Shown: positions 32,058 through 42,836, counted from the stretch's first letter. The stretch: DNA of 64,000 nt from Prostheceraeus crozeri (GCA_907163375.1 CAJQUW010007109.1:124001-188000), one strand, 5' to 3'. Notes: generated by a model from the sequence alone, not told the origin. Numbers and translations: made by a program.

Positions 32058-35000
32058 TCACTTTGATTCGACAAGGAGAACTAACTTATTGATAGGTCTT
32101 TCCAAAATCTTAGGGCTACCCTTTCGCACAACAAGTACTTTGACCCTTCGAACTAAGCCATCAGAACTTGGGACGACTTCGGCAACCTTCCCTAATGGCC
32201 ATTCATTTCTTTTGACGTCGGGCTCATCTAATAAAACGACATCTCCAACTTTGACATTTCTTCGTTCACTCTTCCAAATCTTTCGTAAATTTTGACTGAG
32301 GATATATTCCTTTCTCCATCTACTCCAAAATTGTTCTGATAAATATTGAACGCGTCGCCATCGTTTCCTAAGATACATATCCTTTTGTGTGAATTCTCCT
32401 GGTGGAGGAGGAATTGAGCTCTTCATAGTCAAAATGTGATTTGGTGTTAGAGGTTCAATATCAATGCTATTATGAAAATCAGTGGTCAAAGGTCGATTGT
32501 TAACTATGGCCATGGCTTCGTAGAATAAAGTTCGGAGCGAGGAATCATCTAATCTCTTAGACTGCAAGTCTACGACATTACTTAAAATGGATCTGATGGT
32601 TCTTATTTGTCTCTCCCATATACCTCCCATATGACTAGCATGAGGAACATTGAACACGAATTCACAGTTCTGATCTCTTAAGTAAGCTGTCAAACCCTTG
32701 GCATCAAATTGTTCTTCAAACGCACGTTTGAGTTCAGACTGTGCTCCAACGAAATTGCTACCTCTATCACATCTTATTTGTTTCACCTTTCCTCGTATTG
32801 CTATGAAACAACGCAAGGCATTTATGAAAGCGTCAGTTGTCAAGTCATCAAGTGCTTCAATGTGAATTGCTCTTGAGCAACAACAAGTAAATAAAACACC
32901 GTATCTTTTATTTTCTTTTCTTCCAACTTTGGTCACGAAAGGCCCGAAACAATCCATACCACAGAATGTAAACGGAGGAGAGGGTTCTACTCTATCATAT
33001 GGTAATTCTGCCATCATCTGACATTCAACTGGACGACGTAGCTTTCTGCAAGCGACACAAGAACGTATGACAGAAGATACCAAGTGACTTGCGCTAATAA
33101 TCCAAAATCCGTTTGATCGCAATTCATTTAGTGTCATACCACGACCTTGATGCATCACCTTCTCATGGAAATGACGAACTAATAAAAGTGATACGTGACT
33201 ATTCTTATTTAAAATAATCGGAAACTTGATTCCATATGACAATGAAGAGGACTGAAGTCGACCACCAACACGAATAATACCATCATTGTCAGTAAAAGGG
33301 TTTAGGGACAAGAATGAATCTGATTTCTCTAATTCTTCTTGAGAAGTTCTGACAAGAAAGTGAGTTGCATTTTCAATTTCAGATACGGAAGCTGGTAAGC
33401 AACTTTTCAACCCTTTTACTCTCCGCTGCAGTCTAGCGAAAGCTCTCAATAGAGGCATCCATTCCGAAAATCTCTTTATGCAAGAAAGAATTGGTGTAGA
33501 AGGCGAAGTCGTGGCGGACGTGCTGAATACTACGGGGCGCTTGATTTCAGGATCCTTTGCTGACAACGGATAATTTTCTGCCTGTGTATAGTCAATCTTT
33601 GGATTCCATAGAAAATCTGGTCCACTATACCAATTCGACCGTTGCAGTTCATAAGCAGTTAACCCGCGAGAAGCATGATCAGCAGGGTTTGACCTGCTCT
33701 CGACGTAACGCCATTGGTGAGGTTTTGAAAAATTCCTGATGATCTGAACTCTGTTTGCCACATACATCTGAAACCTTCGAACATCATTTGAAATATAACC
33801 AAGCACGACTTTTGAATCAGTCCAGAATACTTCCTTGTTGGGTGAAAGATTGAGTTCTTCTTTCAGCATGTTGCTGACTTTCGCTGAAAGTACTGCGGCA
33901 GCAAGCTCCAAACGAGGAATAGTCGTAACTTTGGATGGGGCGACTCTGGACTTTCCCATCAATAATGTGCAATGAATTCTATCAGTCTGATCGATTAATT
34001 TGACGTAAGAGCACTGTCCATATCCAACCGTACTAGCATCAGAAAAATGATGCAACTCAATCACCTTCACATCTGAGAAAAGTGGAGGCGTAATGCATCG
34101 AGGAATTCGAACATCTGAAATTAAAGAGAAGTCAGACAACCAGCGCTTCCATTTTGGCATGAGATCTTGAGGTAATTCATCGTCCCAAGAAATTCCATTT
34201 TTACACATTATCTGCAAAATACCTTTTCCACAAAGTATGAAAGGTGCTAAGAAGCCTAGAGGGTCATAAATGGAGGCAACCATCGATAAAACATGCCTTC
34301 GGTTCGTTATACCATCATCTCTCTTTGTCATTTTGAACAGAAAGCAATCGTCATTCGTATCCCATTGTATCCCTAGGGTTGATGAAAGTGGTAATAAGTC
34401 AACATGCAAATCGGCTTCCTTTAAATCACTTGACAGCTCATCGCGTGGAAGAACAGACAAGACATCCTTCCTATTTGAACAAAATTTATGCAGACGCAAA
34501 CCGCCTTCTTGACAAATAGTACGAGCTTCGCCTGCAACTCTTATTGCTTCTTCAATTGAATGAGTACTGCATATTCCATCATCAACATAAAAGTTGTGGA
34601 GAATGAAATCAGCTCCGAGTTTCATGTCATCCTTGTGAAGAGACGCCAAGTGCTTTAAACCAAAATTTGCACATCCCGGGGACGAACTTGCTCCGAAAAG
34701 ATGAACTCGCATTCTATATTCAATGGGGCTTAGATCAAAATTTCCTCCCGGCCACCATAAGAACTTCAAATATCCCCTATCTTCAGGTTTTACAAGAAAC
34801 TGATGGAACATCCTTTCAATGTCACAAGTTCGAGCAATTCTATTCTTGCGGAATCTACATAGAACACCAAGCATGCTATTCGTGAGATCAGGTCCTGAAA
34901 GAAGATGATCATTCAGCGAGGTTCCTGCAAATTTGCTAGAGCAGTCAAAAACGACACGAATTTTATTTGGTTTCTTTGGGTGATAAACACCATGATGAGG

Positions 35001-35774
35001 GATAAACCACGACTCTCCATCTTTATTTTCAGTGGAAAGTTCTGCATCATTCTTAGCAATCACATCTTCCATAAAGGTAGTGTAATCACTGTGAAACTTT
35101 TCATCTCTTGACATTTTTTTCTTTAAATGTTCAAGTCGTTTTTCGGCCAGCAATCTATTATTTGGTAAGCTAGGACGAGATTTGAATGGAAGGGGTAACT
35201 GTATATGGCCATTTTCGAGTTGCTTCATTTCGTCGTTCATCATATCAATGAATCGAACATCTTCTTGAGAAAATTTCATATCTGTCTCAAATTTAAAATC
35301 GCTCTCTAGAACTGACAGGACATCAAGACTATTGATTGGTACTTCCTTAATACTTGTTCTATGACAAAAGACAGAGCTCGAGCATTTGCCACCAACAATG
35401 GACCAACCTAGATCGGTCCTCACAGCAAATGGTTCATCTTTTATCCCGCTTATTACTTCTCTAGGAGTCAGAGCTTGAGGGCAATTGTAACCGATCAGAA
35501 GACCTATTTCACAATTTTGACGAGGAGGTATATCATTTTTTATTTTCTGTAGATGCTGCCACTTACTAGCAGTGTCCGAGGTCGGAATGGCACTTTTATC
35601 TGCAGGAATTTCGTCTTTCGTGTATAACTTTGGGACGACCATAGTAATATCACTGTCTATGCCTCTGACCTTTAAACAACGAATTGCTTGACAATCGACA
35701 ATGGCACAGCTGGATAACATCGTGGAAAGCTTCAAACGAACATCGTGTGCATGCAGATTTAATGCATCCTTCAA
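32058..35774 (-). CDS. BEL/Pao pol polyprotein, N-terminally truncated
   Basis: 1,238 residues without an ATG start; the frame begins after a TAA upstream. Order: the C-terminal part of an A17-type protease region (EIGLLIGYNCPQAL..DLGWSIVGG), reverse transcriptase with FYVDDGICS, RNase H (HHFSDAS), an H2C2 zinc site (HFHEKVMHQG, CVAC), integrase D-D-E (GMDCFGPF, CDRGSNF, GGIWERQ) and the C-terminal domain common in BEL integrases. The protease active-site aspartate lies upstream and is missing. It would encode reverse transcription and integration if joined to a complete 5' part. Confidence 0.85.
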   Translation of the reverse strand: MKDALNLHAHDVRLKLSTMLSSCAIVDCQAIRCLKVRGIDSDITMVVPKLYTKDEIPADKSAIPTSDTASKWQHLQKIKNDIPPRQNCEIGLLIGYNCPQALTPREVISGIKDEPFAVRTDLGWSIVGGKCSSSVFCHRTSIKEVPINSLDVLSVLESDFKFETDMKFSQEDVRFIDMMNDEMKQLENGHIQLPLPFKSRPSLPNNRLLAEKRLEHLKKKMSRDEKFHSDYTTFMEDVIAKNDAELSTENKDGESWFIPHHGVYHPKKPNKIRVVFDCSSKFAGTSLNDHLLSGPDLTNSMLGVLCRFRKNRIARTCDIERMFHQFLVKPEDRGYLKFLWWPGGNFDLSPIEYRMRVHLFGASSSPGCANFGLKHLASLHKDDMKLGADFILHNFYVDDGICSTHSIEEAIRVAGEARTICQEGGLRLHKFCSNRKDVLSVLPRDELSSDLKEADLHVDLLPLSSTLGIQWDTNDDCFLFKMTKRDDGITNRRHVLSMVASIYDPLGFLAPFILCGKGILQIMCKNGISWDDELPQDLMPKWKRWLSDFSLISDVRIPRCITPPLFSDVKVIELHHFSDASTVGYGQCSYVKLIDQTDRIHCTLLMGKSRVAPSKVTTIPRLELAAAVLSAKVSNMLKEELNLSPNKEVFWTDSKVVLGYISNDVRRFQMYVANRVQIIRNFSKPHQWRYVESRSNPADHASRGLTAYELQRSNWYSGPDFLWNPKIDYTQAENYPLSAKDPEIKRPVVFSTSATTSPSTPILSCIKRFSEWMPLLRAFARLQRRVKGLKSCLPASVSEIENATHFLVRTSQEELEKSDSFLSLNPFTDNDGIIRVGGRLQSSSLSYGIKFPIILNKNSHVSLLLVRHFHEKVMHQGRGMTLNELRSNGFWIISASHLVSSVIRSCVACRKLRRPVECQMMAELPYDRVEPSPPFTFCGMDCFGPFVTKVGRKENKRYGVLFTCCCSRAIHIEALDDLTTDAFINALRCFIAIRGKVKQIRCDRGSNFVGAQSELKRAFEEQFDAKGLTAYLRDQNCEFVFNVPHASHMGGIWERQIRTIRSILSNVVDLQSKRLDDSSLRTLFYEAMAIVNNRPLTTDFHNSIDIEPLTPNHILTMKSSIPPPPGEFTQKDMYLRKRWRRVQYLSEQFWSRWRKEYILSQNLRKIWKSERRNVKVGDVVLLDEPDVKRNEWPLGKVAEVVPSSDGLVRRVKVLVVRKGSPKILERPINKLVLLVESK

Positions 35775-35797
35775 TCTTTCAGCATGTTGCTGACTTT

Positions 35798-35892
35798 ATT
35801 TATTGTTCAATTAAATTGAATTAATTATTAATTAATTAATTAATATTAATTAAATTAATTAATTATTAATTAATTAATTAATTCAATTAAAA
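35798..35892. repeat. AT-only palindromic spacer at an inversion junction
   Basis: Consists of AATTAATTA-type repeats. It separates the pol frame from the inverted segment and may have arisen with the rearrangement or be a weak point of assembly. Confidence 0.6.
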
Positions 35893-36994
35893 ATTGAAGA
35901 ACAATTTGATGCCAAGGGTTTGACAGCTTACTTAAGAGATCAGAACTGTGAATTCGTGTTCAATGTTCCTCATGCTAGTCATATGGGAGGCATATGGGAG
36001 AGACAAATAAGAACCATCAGATCCATTTTAAGTAATGTCGTAGACTTGCAGTCTAAGAGATTAGATGATTCCTCGCTCCGAACTTTATTCTACGAAGCCA
36101 TGGCCATAGTTAACAATCGACCTTTGACCACTGATTTTCATAATAGCATTGATATTGAACCTCTAACACCAAATCACATTTTGACTATGAAGAGCTCAAT
36201 TCCTCCTCCACCAGGAGAATTCACACAAAAGGATATGTATCTTAGGAAACGATGGCGACGCGTTCAATATTTATCAGAACAATTTTGGAGTAGATGGAGA
36301 AAGGAATATATCCTCAGTCAAAATTGTGAAATAGGTCTTCTGATCGGTTACAATTGCCCTCAAGCTCTGACTCCTAGAGAAGTAATAAGCGGGATAAAAG
36401 ATGAACCATTTGCTGTGAGGACCGATCTAGGTTGGTCCATTGTTGGTGGCAAATGCTCGAGCTCTGTCTTTTGTCATAGAACAAGTATTAAGGAAGTACC
36501 AATCAATAGTCTTGATGTCCTGTCAGTTCTAGAGAGCGATTTTAAATTTGAGACAGATATGAAATTTTCTCAAGAAGATGTTCGATTCATTGATATGATG
36601 AACGACGAAATGAAGCAACTCGAAAATGGCCATATACAGTTACCCCTTCCATTCAAATCTCGTCCTAGCTTACCAAATAATAGATTGCTGGCCGAAAAAC
36701 GACTTGAACATTTAAAGAAAAAAATGTCAAGAGATGAAAAGTTTCACAGTGATTACACTACCTTTATGGAAGATGTGATTGCTAAGAATGATGCAGAACT
36801 TTCCACTGAAAATAAAGATGGAGAGTCGTGGTTTATCCCTCATCATGGTGTTTATCACCCAAAGAAACCAAATAAAATTCGTGTCGTTTTTGACTGCTCT
36901 AGCAAATTTGCAGGAACCTCGCTGAATGATCATCTTCTTTCAGGACCTGATCTCACGAATAGCATGCTTGGTGTTCTATGTAGATTCCGCAAGA
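35893..36994 (+). pseudogene. Inverted, internally deleted pol segment
   Basis: In the opposite orientation to pol. It holds an integrase piece (TAYLRDQN to EYILSQN) joined directly to a protease-reverse transcriptase piece (CEIGLLIG to CRFRK), both also present in pol at almost identical sequence. The joint near 36320 has the short shared string TCAAAATT, so a template switch is likely. The open frame continues to 37062 into antisense gag sequence and is not a natural protein. Confidence 0.75.
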
Positions 36995-37908
36995 AAAGAA
37001 TTTCTCCATTCAGAGAACTGAAGAGGATCACCAGAGAAAATCTGTGGTTCTGGAACGGGTAATCTATTGAGCGACATCGTTTCTTTCAAAACTTCAACAA
37101 AATCGGAAGTAAGGTTGTTCGAAATATGTTTCAAGTTGTCATTTGGAACATGTTTGATATCCTGTGAAACATCGATTCTGCTGTCATTACTGGTTTCTGC
37201 CTCTAGTACTCTGAGTCGAGCTTCAGCTATCTTCACCCTTTCTAATGCTTTCACGAACTCTAGTTTTTCTTCTTCTTCCTTAAGCTTACGTTGCTGGATA
37301 TGAATAGTTTGTAGGGCTTCCAACTGAGCTTTCCTCTCAGCCAAATCAGCCATCGCTTCACTGCGCTGAGACTGTGATGCAGCACTCACTGATCTTAACT
37401 TATCAGAACAATATGATCTGCAACAACGGGAATCAAGCATCTCAGTGTCGCTATCGCAAAAAATGGAGGGATTTAGCTCTTTGTTCAAGGTAGTTCGAAC
37501 ATTCACTCTTGACAACTCTTTGTTGTACACCTCAGTCATGTTCTTGGAGGCAACCTCTCGGACATCGTTTGTAATTTGTGTTACACTATCTACTAACTGC
37601 ACTTCTTCCCTGGTAGGTGTCCTAGCTGATTTTATATCCTCATAACACTGTAGGAAAGCATCGTGGGCTGAGTCCAGTGACTTAAGTAAATGATCCTGTT
37701 CATAAATTGAGAGCTCAAATTTCAATCTGGTTCGAGATTCCTTAACACATTGTTTCCATTTTGCATATAAATCATCAAACCTCCTTACATGTTTGTCAAT
37801 CTGCGACTGAAGGTACTCTGCGCCTTTCGCAGTCAATTTCCTAGTTCTCTCACTACGTCTAGCAATATCATCAACTTCAATGTCAGAGTTCTCAGCTTTA
37901 AGTGACAT
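36995..37908 (-). pseudogene. BEL gag, 3'-truncated
   Basis: The ATG at 37906-37908 gives MSLKAENS. It contains coiled-coil helices with Lys/Glu runs (RKLKEEEEKLEF) and, near the break, PEPQIFSGDPLQFSEW, a motif of the BEL-type gag domain DUF1759. The frame is cut at about 36995 where the inverted segment begins, so the C-terminal gag including any zinc knuckle is absent. Confidence 0.75.
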
Positions 37909-38309
37909 AACTAAAGCATGAAAGTGAAGACAGAAGAAATGATAAACTGTATACAACACCCATTGATTAAATGAGTCAAAATAGGAAGAATGTTTATCTA
38001 ACTGCTTACGTAGTAAAATACTTTTCAATATATGATCAATTAGTGCTACAGAAAATTATATTGTTATTACAAATAGAACGTAGTTATGAAGGGTTAACTT
38101 ATATCAAAATACACCTAATTCCATTATGTCACTAATTTACACAATACAATGCGCAGGAAATTTTCCATTCATATATGTTAGCAGCATTCGACACGAGTCA
38201 CAAACCAATGATACACAAATATTTGGGAAATTTCCACCATTTGTCGAAGGCTATTGATCTACTGAAATTAGTGTTTTCACCAATACGCTCCACTGGTACG
38301 TTTTCACTA
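37909..38309. other. BEL 5' untranslated region
   Basis: No gene. It lies between the 5' LTR and the gag ATG on the minus strand. Confidence 0.55.
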
Positions 38310-38716
38310 TGACGGCATACGTCCAATTTGCGCTATTAAGTTGAAAACACCTCAACTGATGCACTAGAATTGTATTTCTTAGATGCAACGTGAAAACTGC
38401 AATAAATAATACAAGACTCATCATTTCACGCTCATAAGTAAATTAGCTACATTTTATCATCAATAAAATTTCTCATCATAGGGAGTTACAAATATGCCTA
38501 AAACTCACCGTTTCCAGCTTTAAATAGCACAATATGTACAATGTCTATTTACATGAAATTCTAGGATCCTGATAGACCCAACAAATCAAAACCTTTTCGT
38601 TGTCTGGTAACTAAGAGACATACAAACATTTGAACAGGGATAAAAAATTTGATTTAGAAAAACAAGCATTAAGAAATTCAGCGTCCAGCTGAAGGCAATG
38701 TCTTAAGTCCGTTACA
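38310..38716 (-). repeat. BEL 5' LTR
   Basis: Same length and ends as the 3' LTR. The bases just inside it on the minus strand (TAGTGAAAACGTACC) do not reveal a primer-binding site that I can name. Confidence 0.88.
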
Positions 38717-39325
38717 AGAACTACTAGATTTAGTGATGAACTATGTGCTGTACATTTACGTCGAATTAGCGTAAAACATGATAAGTTTAATTTTATTGGT
38801 TTCACTATATTAGAATTAGCTAAACTATTTATGTATAGATTTATATATGATTATTTAGCACCTGCTTATGGCAAAAACTATAAATTACACTTTACAGATA
38901 CGGATTCCGTTTTCTTAGAATTAACAATACCGTATAATTCTACACTTGTTAAAGAAATAGATAAAATAAAAGATATCATTCATCCTTCTGATTTATGTAA
39001 AGTAAAAGATGAATTAGAAGGAAATGAAGATTTCATAACAGAAGCTATATTTTTAAAATCTAAATGTTACTGTTATGATACAGCTAATAATATTAAAACA
39101 CATAAAACATTAAATGGAATTTCAAAGGCATCAGTGGCTAATCAAATAACATTTCAAGATTATAAAAATGCATTATTTAATAATGAAATAAAAACAGCAT
39201 GTAATTATAGACTTAATTCAAAGAAACATAAAATGTATTTAAATGAAGAACATAAATTAGCAGTAGATCCATTTGATGATAAAAGAAAAATTTTACCTGA
39301 TGGAATAACTACTTCACCTTTTTAA
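38717..39325 (+). pseudogene. Family B DNA polymerase of B, 3' part
   Basis: Resumes in frame after the BEL 3' flank and repeats AGAACTA from the left side. Motif C is HFTDTDSVFLEL. It ends ITTSPF at 39323-39325. The sequence is nearly identical to the same part in C. Confidence 0.88.
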
Positions 39326-39443
39326 TTTTCTAATTTCTAATTTCTAAGATAGACAAATTTGATATATATATAAAAAAAAAAAGTAAAATATTATATCACT
39401 ATATATGTATATATGTATATATATGTATATATGTATATTTTTA

Positions 39444-40211
39444 TCACTCGGCAAACAAATGTTCTATAACTCTATCATGAATTTTTTTATCAATATTAAT
39501 TGCAATGAAGCCATAATCTTTTGACCAAGCATTGTTACACGATTGTTTAAATTCATCTTTATTTCTTACGCATAAATCTCTTAACAAATCACTTAAGTAT
39601 CTTGCATTTATTTCAAATAGTATAAATATATTTGCATTCTTTCTAATAACACTTCCGTCTAATGAATACATACTTTGTGTTAAATAAAATACACTACAGT
39701 TATTATGTCTACCTCTTGTGAAATAATTTCTCTGAACTGACTGATTTCTGTCATTAACACAATCATCAAAAATTACACAATGTTTCATTGTTTTATCTAG
39801 TTTACTAGGATCTTGCATATTACCACTATCATCTATTAATTGTATCTTTATATGCTTATTTTTATTGGATTCAACTAACTGATTATTTTTTGCTGCTTCT
39901 TCACACCACGAACTTATTTCTTCTTCATCTTCAGATTTTTCATATTCTTTGAATAATGAAGCAATTGCTGTTTTTTTAAGATTATTTTCAAATCCATATT
40001 TTAAAAATTGATAGACGGGTTGTTCTGCTGTTGTTGTATAAATTATAAGATTGTTACAATCCAAAAAATTTGGAGTCGTTAAAATTTTAAACAATAGATA
40101 CGTTTTACCACAACCTGATCTTCCGCAAATAACTGACAAAACTTTATTAGATAAATTTGGATGATAATTAAATTTAAGTTTTATTTTATTTAATGGTAGT
40201 ACTTCACTCAA
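39444..40211 (-). CDS. Packaging ATPase of B, start codon altered
   Basis: 255 codons. Walker A is CGRSGCGKT, Walker B is HCVIFDDCV, and TRGRHNNCSVFYLTQS holds the sensor region. It is the same A32/FtsK-like family as in A but with an inserted acidic stretch (KSEDEEEISS). C has an ATG at this position whereas B reads TTG (plus-strand CAA at 40209-40211), and no other ATG lies near the P-loop. So B has probably lost its start, although the rest of the frame is intact. Confidence 0.85.
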   Translation of the reverse strand: MSEVLPLNKIKLKFNYHPNLSNKVLSVICGRSGCGKTYLLFKILTTPNFLDCNNLIIYTTTAEQPVYQFLKYGFENNLKKTAIASLFKEYEKSEDEEEISSWCEEAAKNNQLVESNKNKHIKIQLIDDSGNMQDPSKLDKTMKHCVIFDDCVNDRNQSVQRNYFTRGRHNNCSVFYLTQSMYSLDGSVIRKNANIFILFEINARYLSDLLRDLCVRNKDEFKQSCNNAWSKDYGFIAINIDKKIHDRVIEHLFAE

Positions 40212-40278
40212 TTTTTAACAAAAAAAATTATTTTTATTTTAAAAGAAGAAGAAGAAAATTAAACTTCTCTAGCTTTGC

Positions 40279-40385
40279 GTGGGAGTTTATACCTCCCGAA
40301 CGGGAGTTTATACCTCTCGAACGGGAGTTTATACCTCTCGAACGGGAGTTTATATCTCTCGAACGGGAGTTTATACCTCCCGAAC
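40279..40385. repeat. Five-copy 21-bp repeat of an imperfect palindrome
   Basis: CGGGAGTTTATACCTCTCGAA and variants in tandem, starting where the penton-like gene ends. C has one copy of this sequence at the same place (61527-61545), so B expanded it. Each unit can form a hairpin (GGGAG...CTCCC). Confidence 0.8.
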
Positions 40386-41159
40386 CAAAATATCTATCAT
40401 AATCTCTTCACCTCCAAAATTTATTTCCTGTCCTTTCTCATCAGTGATTCTCATGTTAATGTTGTTAATAGTTTTTCTTGTAATAGGGAAATATATTAAT
40501 GTTTGTGGAATTACATTTAATCTATAACCAATGGGTACAGTAAAAGCTGGAAAACTGAATATTAAATTTGACAATTTACCATTTATATATCCTCCTTCAA
40601 TAATGTCACAATGTACAACAATTGAATTTATTTCAGTTATTTTTGGAATCTTCTCACCTAAATGATAACCTTGACTATAGGTTTGTTTATTAAATCCTAA
40701 TAGCTTTGACAATGATCTATCATGATTAAAATCAACTTGATGATTTTCGTCTAAAGTAAGAGAAAATTTATTGACTGCCGGTTCAACTGCAAAATGTAAT
40801 TGTTTCTTATCTTTAAATGGTATACCTAAATGTCTCTTAATTTCATTTGATATTGATTCAACTTCGTAAGAACCAGGAAGAAAAGTTAGTATTTTCCATG
40901 TTTTGCCTTTATCAGTAGAATATCTAAATTGGTCATTCACATCTTTGATAACGTTTTGAATAGTGTTAAATGTAGAGAAACTAGTCAATGCAATTTGATA
41001 ATTTTTATTTTGTTCTAAATGAAGAATGGGTTCTAAATTACAAGTGTGTGATGAAGTAGTTGTTATAATTTTTAACGTCGTACTAAATTTTGATGAACCC
41101 AAAATCTCTGTCAAATTTTCTAAATGATTATTAATTTTGTCTAAATCTGCTGAACACAT
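40371..41159 (-). CDS. Penton-like minor capsid protein of B
   Basis: 262 residues, intact. An N-terminal helix, then LEQNKNYQIALTSFSTFNTI, a HFAVEPAVNKFSLTLD strand pair, and the terminal FITRK-type signature region with NINMRITDEKGQEINFGGEEI, the characteristic last strands of the Polinton single-jelly-roll (penton) protein. It would occupy capsid vertices. Its stop codon lies in the first unit of the palindromic repeat. Confidence 0.75.
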   Translation of the reverse strand: MCSADLDKINNHLENLTEILGSSKFSTTLKIITTTSSHTCNLEPILHLEQNKNYQIALTSFSTFNTIQNVIKDVNDQFRYSTDKGKTWKILTFLPGSYEVESISNEIKRHLGIPFKDKKQLHFAVEPAVNKFSLTLDENHQVDFNHDRSLSKLLGFNKQTYSQGYHLGEKIPKITEINSIVVHCDIIEGGYINGKLSNLIFSFPAFTVPIGYRLNVIPQTLIYFPITRKTINNINMRITDEKGQEINFGGEEIMIDILVREV

Positions 41160-41226
41160 TTTTTAGTTAAAATTTTGAATAAATATCTTTTATAAAAAAT
41201 TAAAAACAACAACATATTTCAGCTAC

Positions 41227-41257
41227 GGGCGAAGCCCTTAAAGACATCAGAGATGTC
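41227..41257. repeat. Double hairpin 6 (at end of conserved hypothetical)
   Basis: GGGC-GAA-GCCC, spacer TTAAA, GACATC-AGA-GATGTC. C has a different first arm at the corresponding site (60610-60635). Confidence 0.75.
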
Positions 41258-42054
41258 CGGTTATACTTTTATAATCCTCTTCATTTAGAATCTTCTTTTC
41301 TAACAGTCTTTTCAATATAGATTGAATTTCATTGAAACCAGAATTATGTCCTTCTTTTATTGCAGATATTAAAATATTTAATCTATTTAGTAATTCTTGA
41401 GGATCATCTGGTAAAAATACAGTTGTTTCAGGTTTAAAACCTTTTCCTACTTTAACTCCTGTTGATATTAAATTTTCTAATTGTTTATAACGTCTAAGAG
41501 ATTTTACTGCACCAACTCTATCTAACATAGCTTTATATTTTATGAGATCTTCTACAGCATAATTATTTAAATCTGCTCCTCTTAAAAGATCAACAAAATT
41601 TCTATCTAAATTAAAAGGAGATTTATCTGGGGAAAAAATTAAACCTCGAAAAGGTTGTGGAAATATTTTTTTTGTCCGAGATAAAATCTAGGTATTGTTT
41701 TCCATCTATAAATGAGATAGAATGTTCAAATTGCATAGATTTTGGTAATTTCTTATTAATGTTTGATTCTAGTAATCCATAGTCATCTAATATAGTTTTG
41801 TGCTCTGGATCTGTTATATCAATTTGTTTATCATTATTTGTAAGTTCTTTTTCAAGAGTCTTAAATGGTTTCATAGCTTTTTCAAAATCAGTTTTTACTT
41901 GCTCGGTTTGCTGCATTTTTTCAAACATATCAGATTGAATACCAGCTTTTATCATTCTATGTTGAAGATGATTTTCTTTCATAATATTTCTTTGTTTTAT
42001 TAACTCTTCTAATTGTTTAATTCTATTTTGATTATCAGCTCTAATTTTATCCAT
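41247..42054 (-). pseudogene. Conserved B/C hypothetical protein, frameshifted
   Basis: Starts MDKIRADNQ at 42054. The N-terminal half is a charged helix (QLEELIKQRN). The frame is lost by indels in A- and T-runs near 41640-41670, and the other frame continues through NLDRNFVDLLRGADL and RYKQLENL to 41247. The C copy also has a frameshift here but at other bases, so both decayed separately. The function is not known. It lies beside the penton-like and ATPase genes, as does the 230-residue gene of A. Confidence 0.6.
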
Positions 42055-42056
42055 TT

Positions 42057-42836
42057 TTAAAATATAATATTTGAATTTTGTGGTAACATTGGAATACAAC
42101 AAAAACATTTTACTGAACAAATTATTTTTTTATTGCTTTGTTGTCTGACATCTTTTCGTTTAAAGGTTTCTCGTTTTAAGTTTTGTTTAATAAAGTTTTG
42201 CTTAAGTTTTCGCTTAAAGTTTTTAGCTCTTCTAAAATTTTTGTCATTTTCTTCATTAGAAATTTTACCATCATTCGAAATTTTGCCATCCTGTTTATTC
42301 TTATCATCAACTTTTTCTGTCTGTAATTGAAATGATATTTGATTTACTTCATTAGCTATTTGATCAAATTTTTCAATCTCATCTAACGTAATAACATTAT
42401 CATCACATACTCTTTGAAAGTAGTAATGTAGTTTATCATAGACTTCTTTAATATGTAAATGCTTAGTTTTTAATGATTTTCGTTTCTTAGTTATTAAAGA
42501 TTTATCTAACATTGCGACAAGTGAAGTTGCAAAAACACCCGTACCTGTTAAAGCTGTAGCAACTACTGGAATTACTAAAACACCTGAAGATATAACAATA
42601 GTGAGAGCGCCTAAACTTATTGTTAAGAATATGCCAATTCCTTGTGTTACATTCTTAACTTTAGTCCATCTCTTTCTTAATTTTTTATAATGCTCTAATC
42701 TTAATAATAATTGAGATTCCTTATCTTTCATATAACGTACTCTATCTTTGTGTTTTTCTCTATTCAATTCACTGATTTTTAACTGAAATAACGAAGGATA
42801 TATTCTTGCGGTTTCTTCCACTTTTGTTTCTTCCAT
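42057..42836 (-). CDS. Conserved two-helix membrane protein
   Basis: About 259 residues from ATG 42834-42836. A charged N-terminal helix, then two adjacent hydrophobic segments (IGIFLTISLGALTIVIS and VLVIPVVATALTGTGVFATSL), then a basic turn and a helical C-terminal half with NVITLDEIEKF. This hairpin-membrane design recurs in Polintons with unknown role. The end is uncertain: an indel in a T-run makes the C-terminal frames of B and C differ. Its stop is 2 nt before the next ATG. Confidence 0.6.
   Translation of the reverse strand: MEETKVEETARIYPSLFQLKISELNREKHKDRVRYMKDKESQLLLRLEHYKKLRKRWTKVKNVTQGIGIFLTISLGALTIVISSGVLVIPVVATALTGTGVFATSLVAMLDKSLITKKRKSLKTKHLHIKEVYDKLHYYFQRVCDDNVITLDEIEKFDQIANEVNQISFQLQTEKVDDKNKQDGKISNDGKISNEENDKNFRRAKNFKRKLKQNFIKQNLKRETFKRKDVRQQSNKKIICSVKCFCCIPMLPQNSNIIF

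Larger units (their letters stand above)
31322..38716 (-). mobile_element. BEL/Pao LTR retrotransposon, rearranged
   Basis: Two 407-bp LTRs (31322-31728 and 38310-38716) flank an internal region coding on the minus strand. AGAACTA flanks both ends (5-7 bp, ambiguous by two shared bases), and the same target is single and uninterrupted in C near 63083. A purine tract (GTTGGGGGGAG on the minus strand) abuts the 3' LTR. The pol frame is BEL/Pao type. The inside is partly inverted and lacks the end of gag and the start of protease, so the copy is defective. Confidence 0.9.

Noticed and set aside
35920-37062. 380-residue plus-strand ORF in the BEL element as an independent gene
   Set aside because: It is an inverted piece of pol with an internal deletion, ending in antisense gag sequence.
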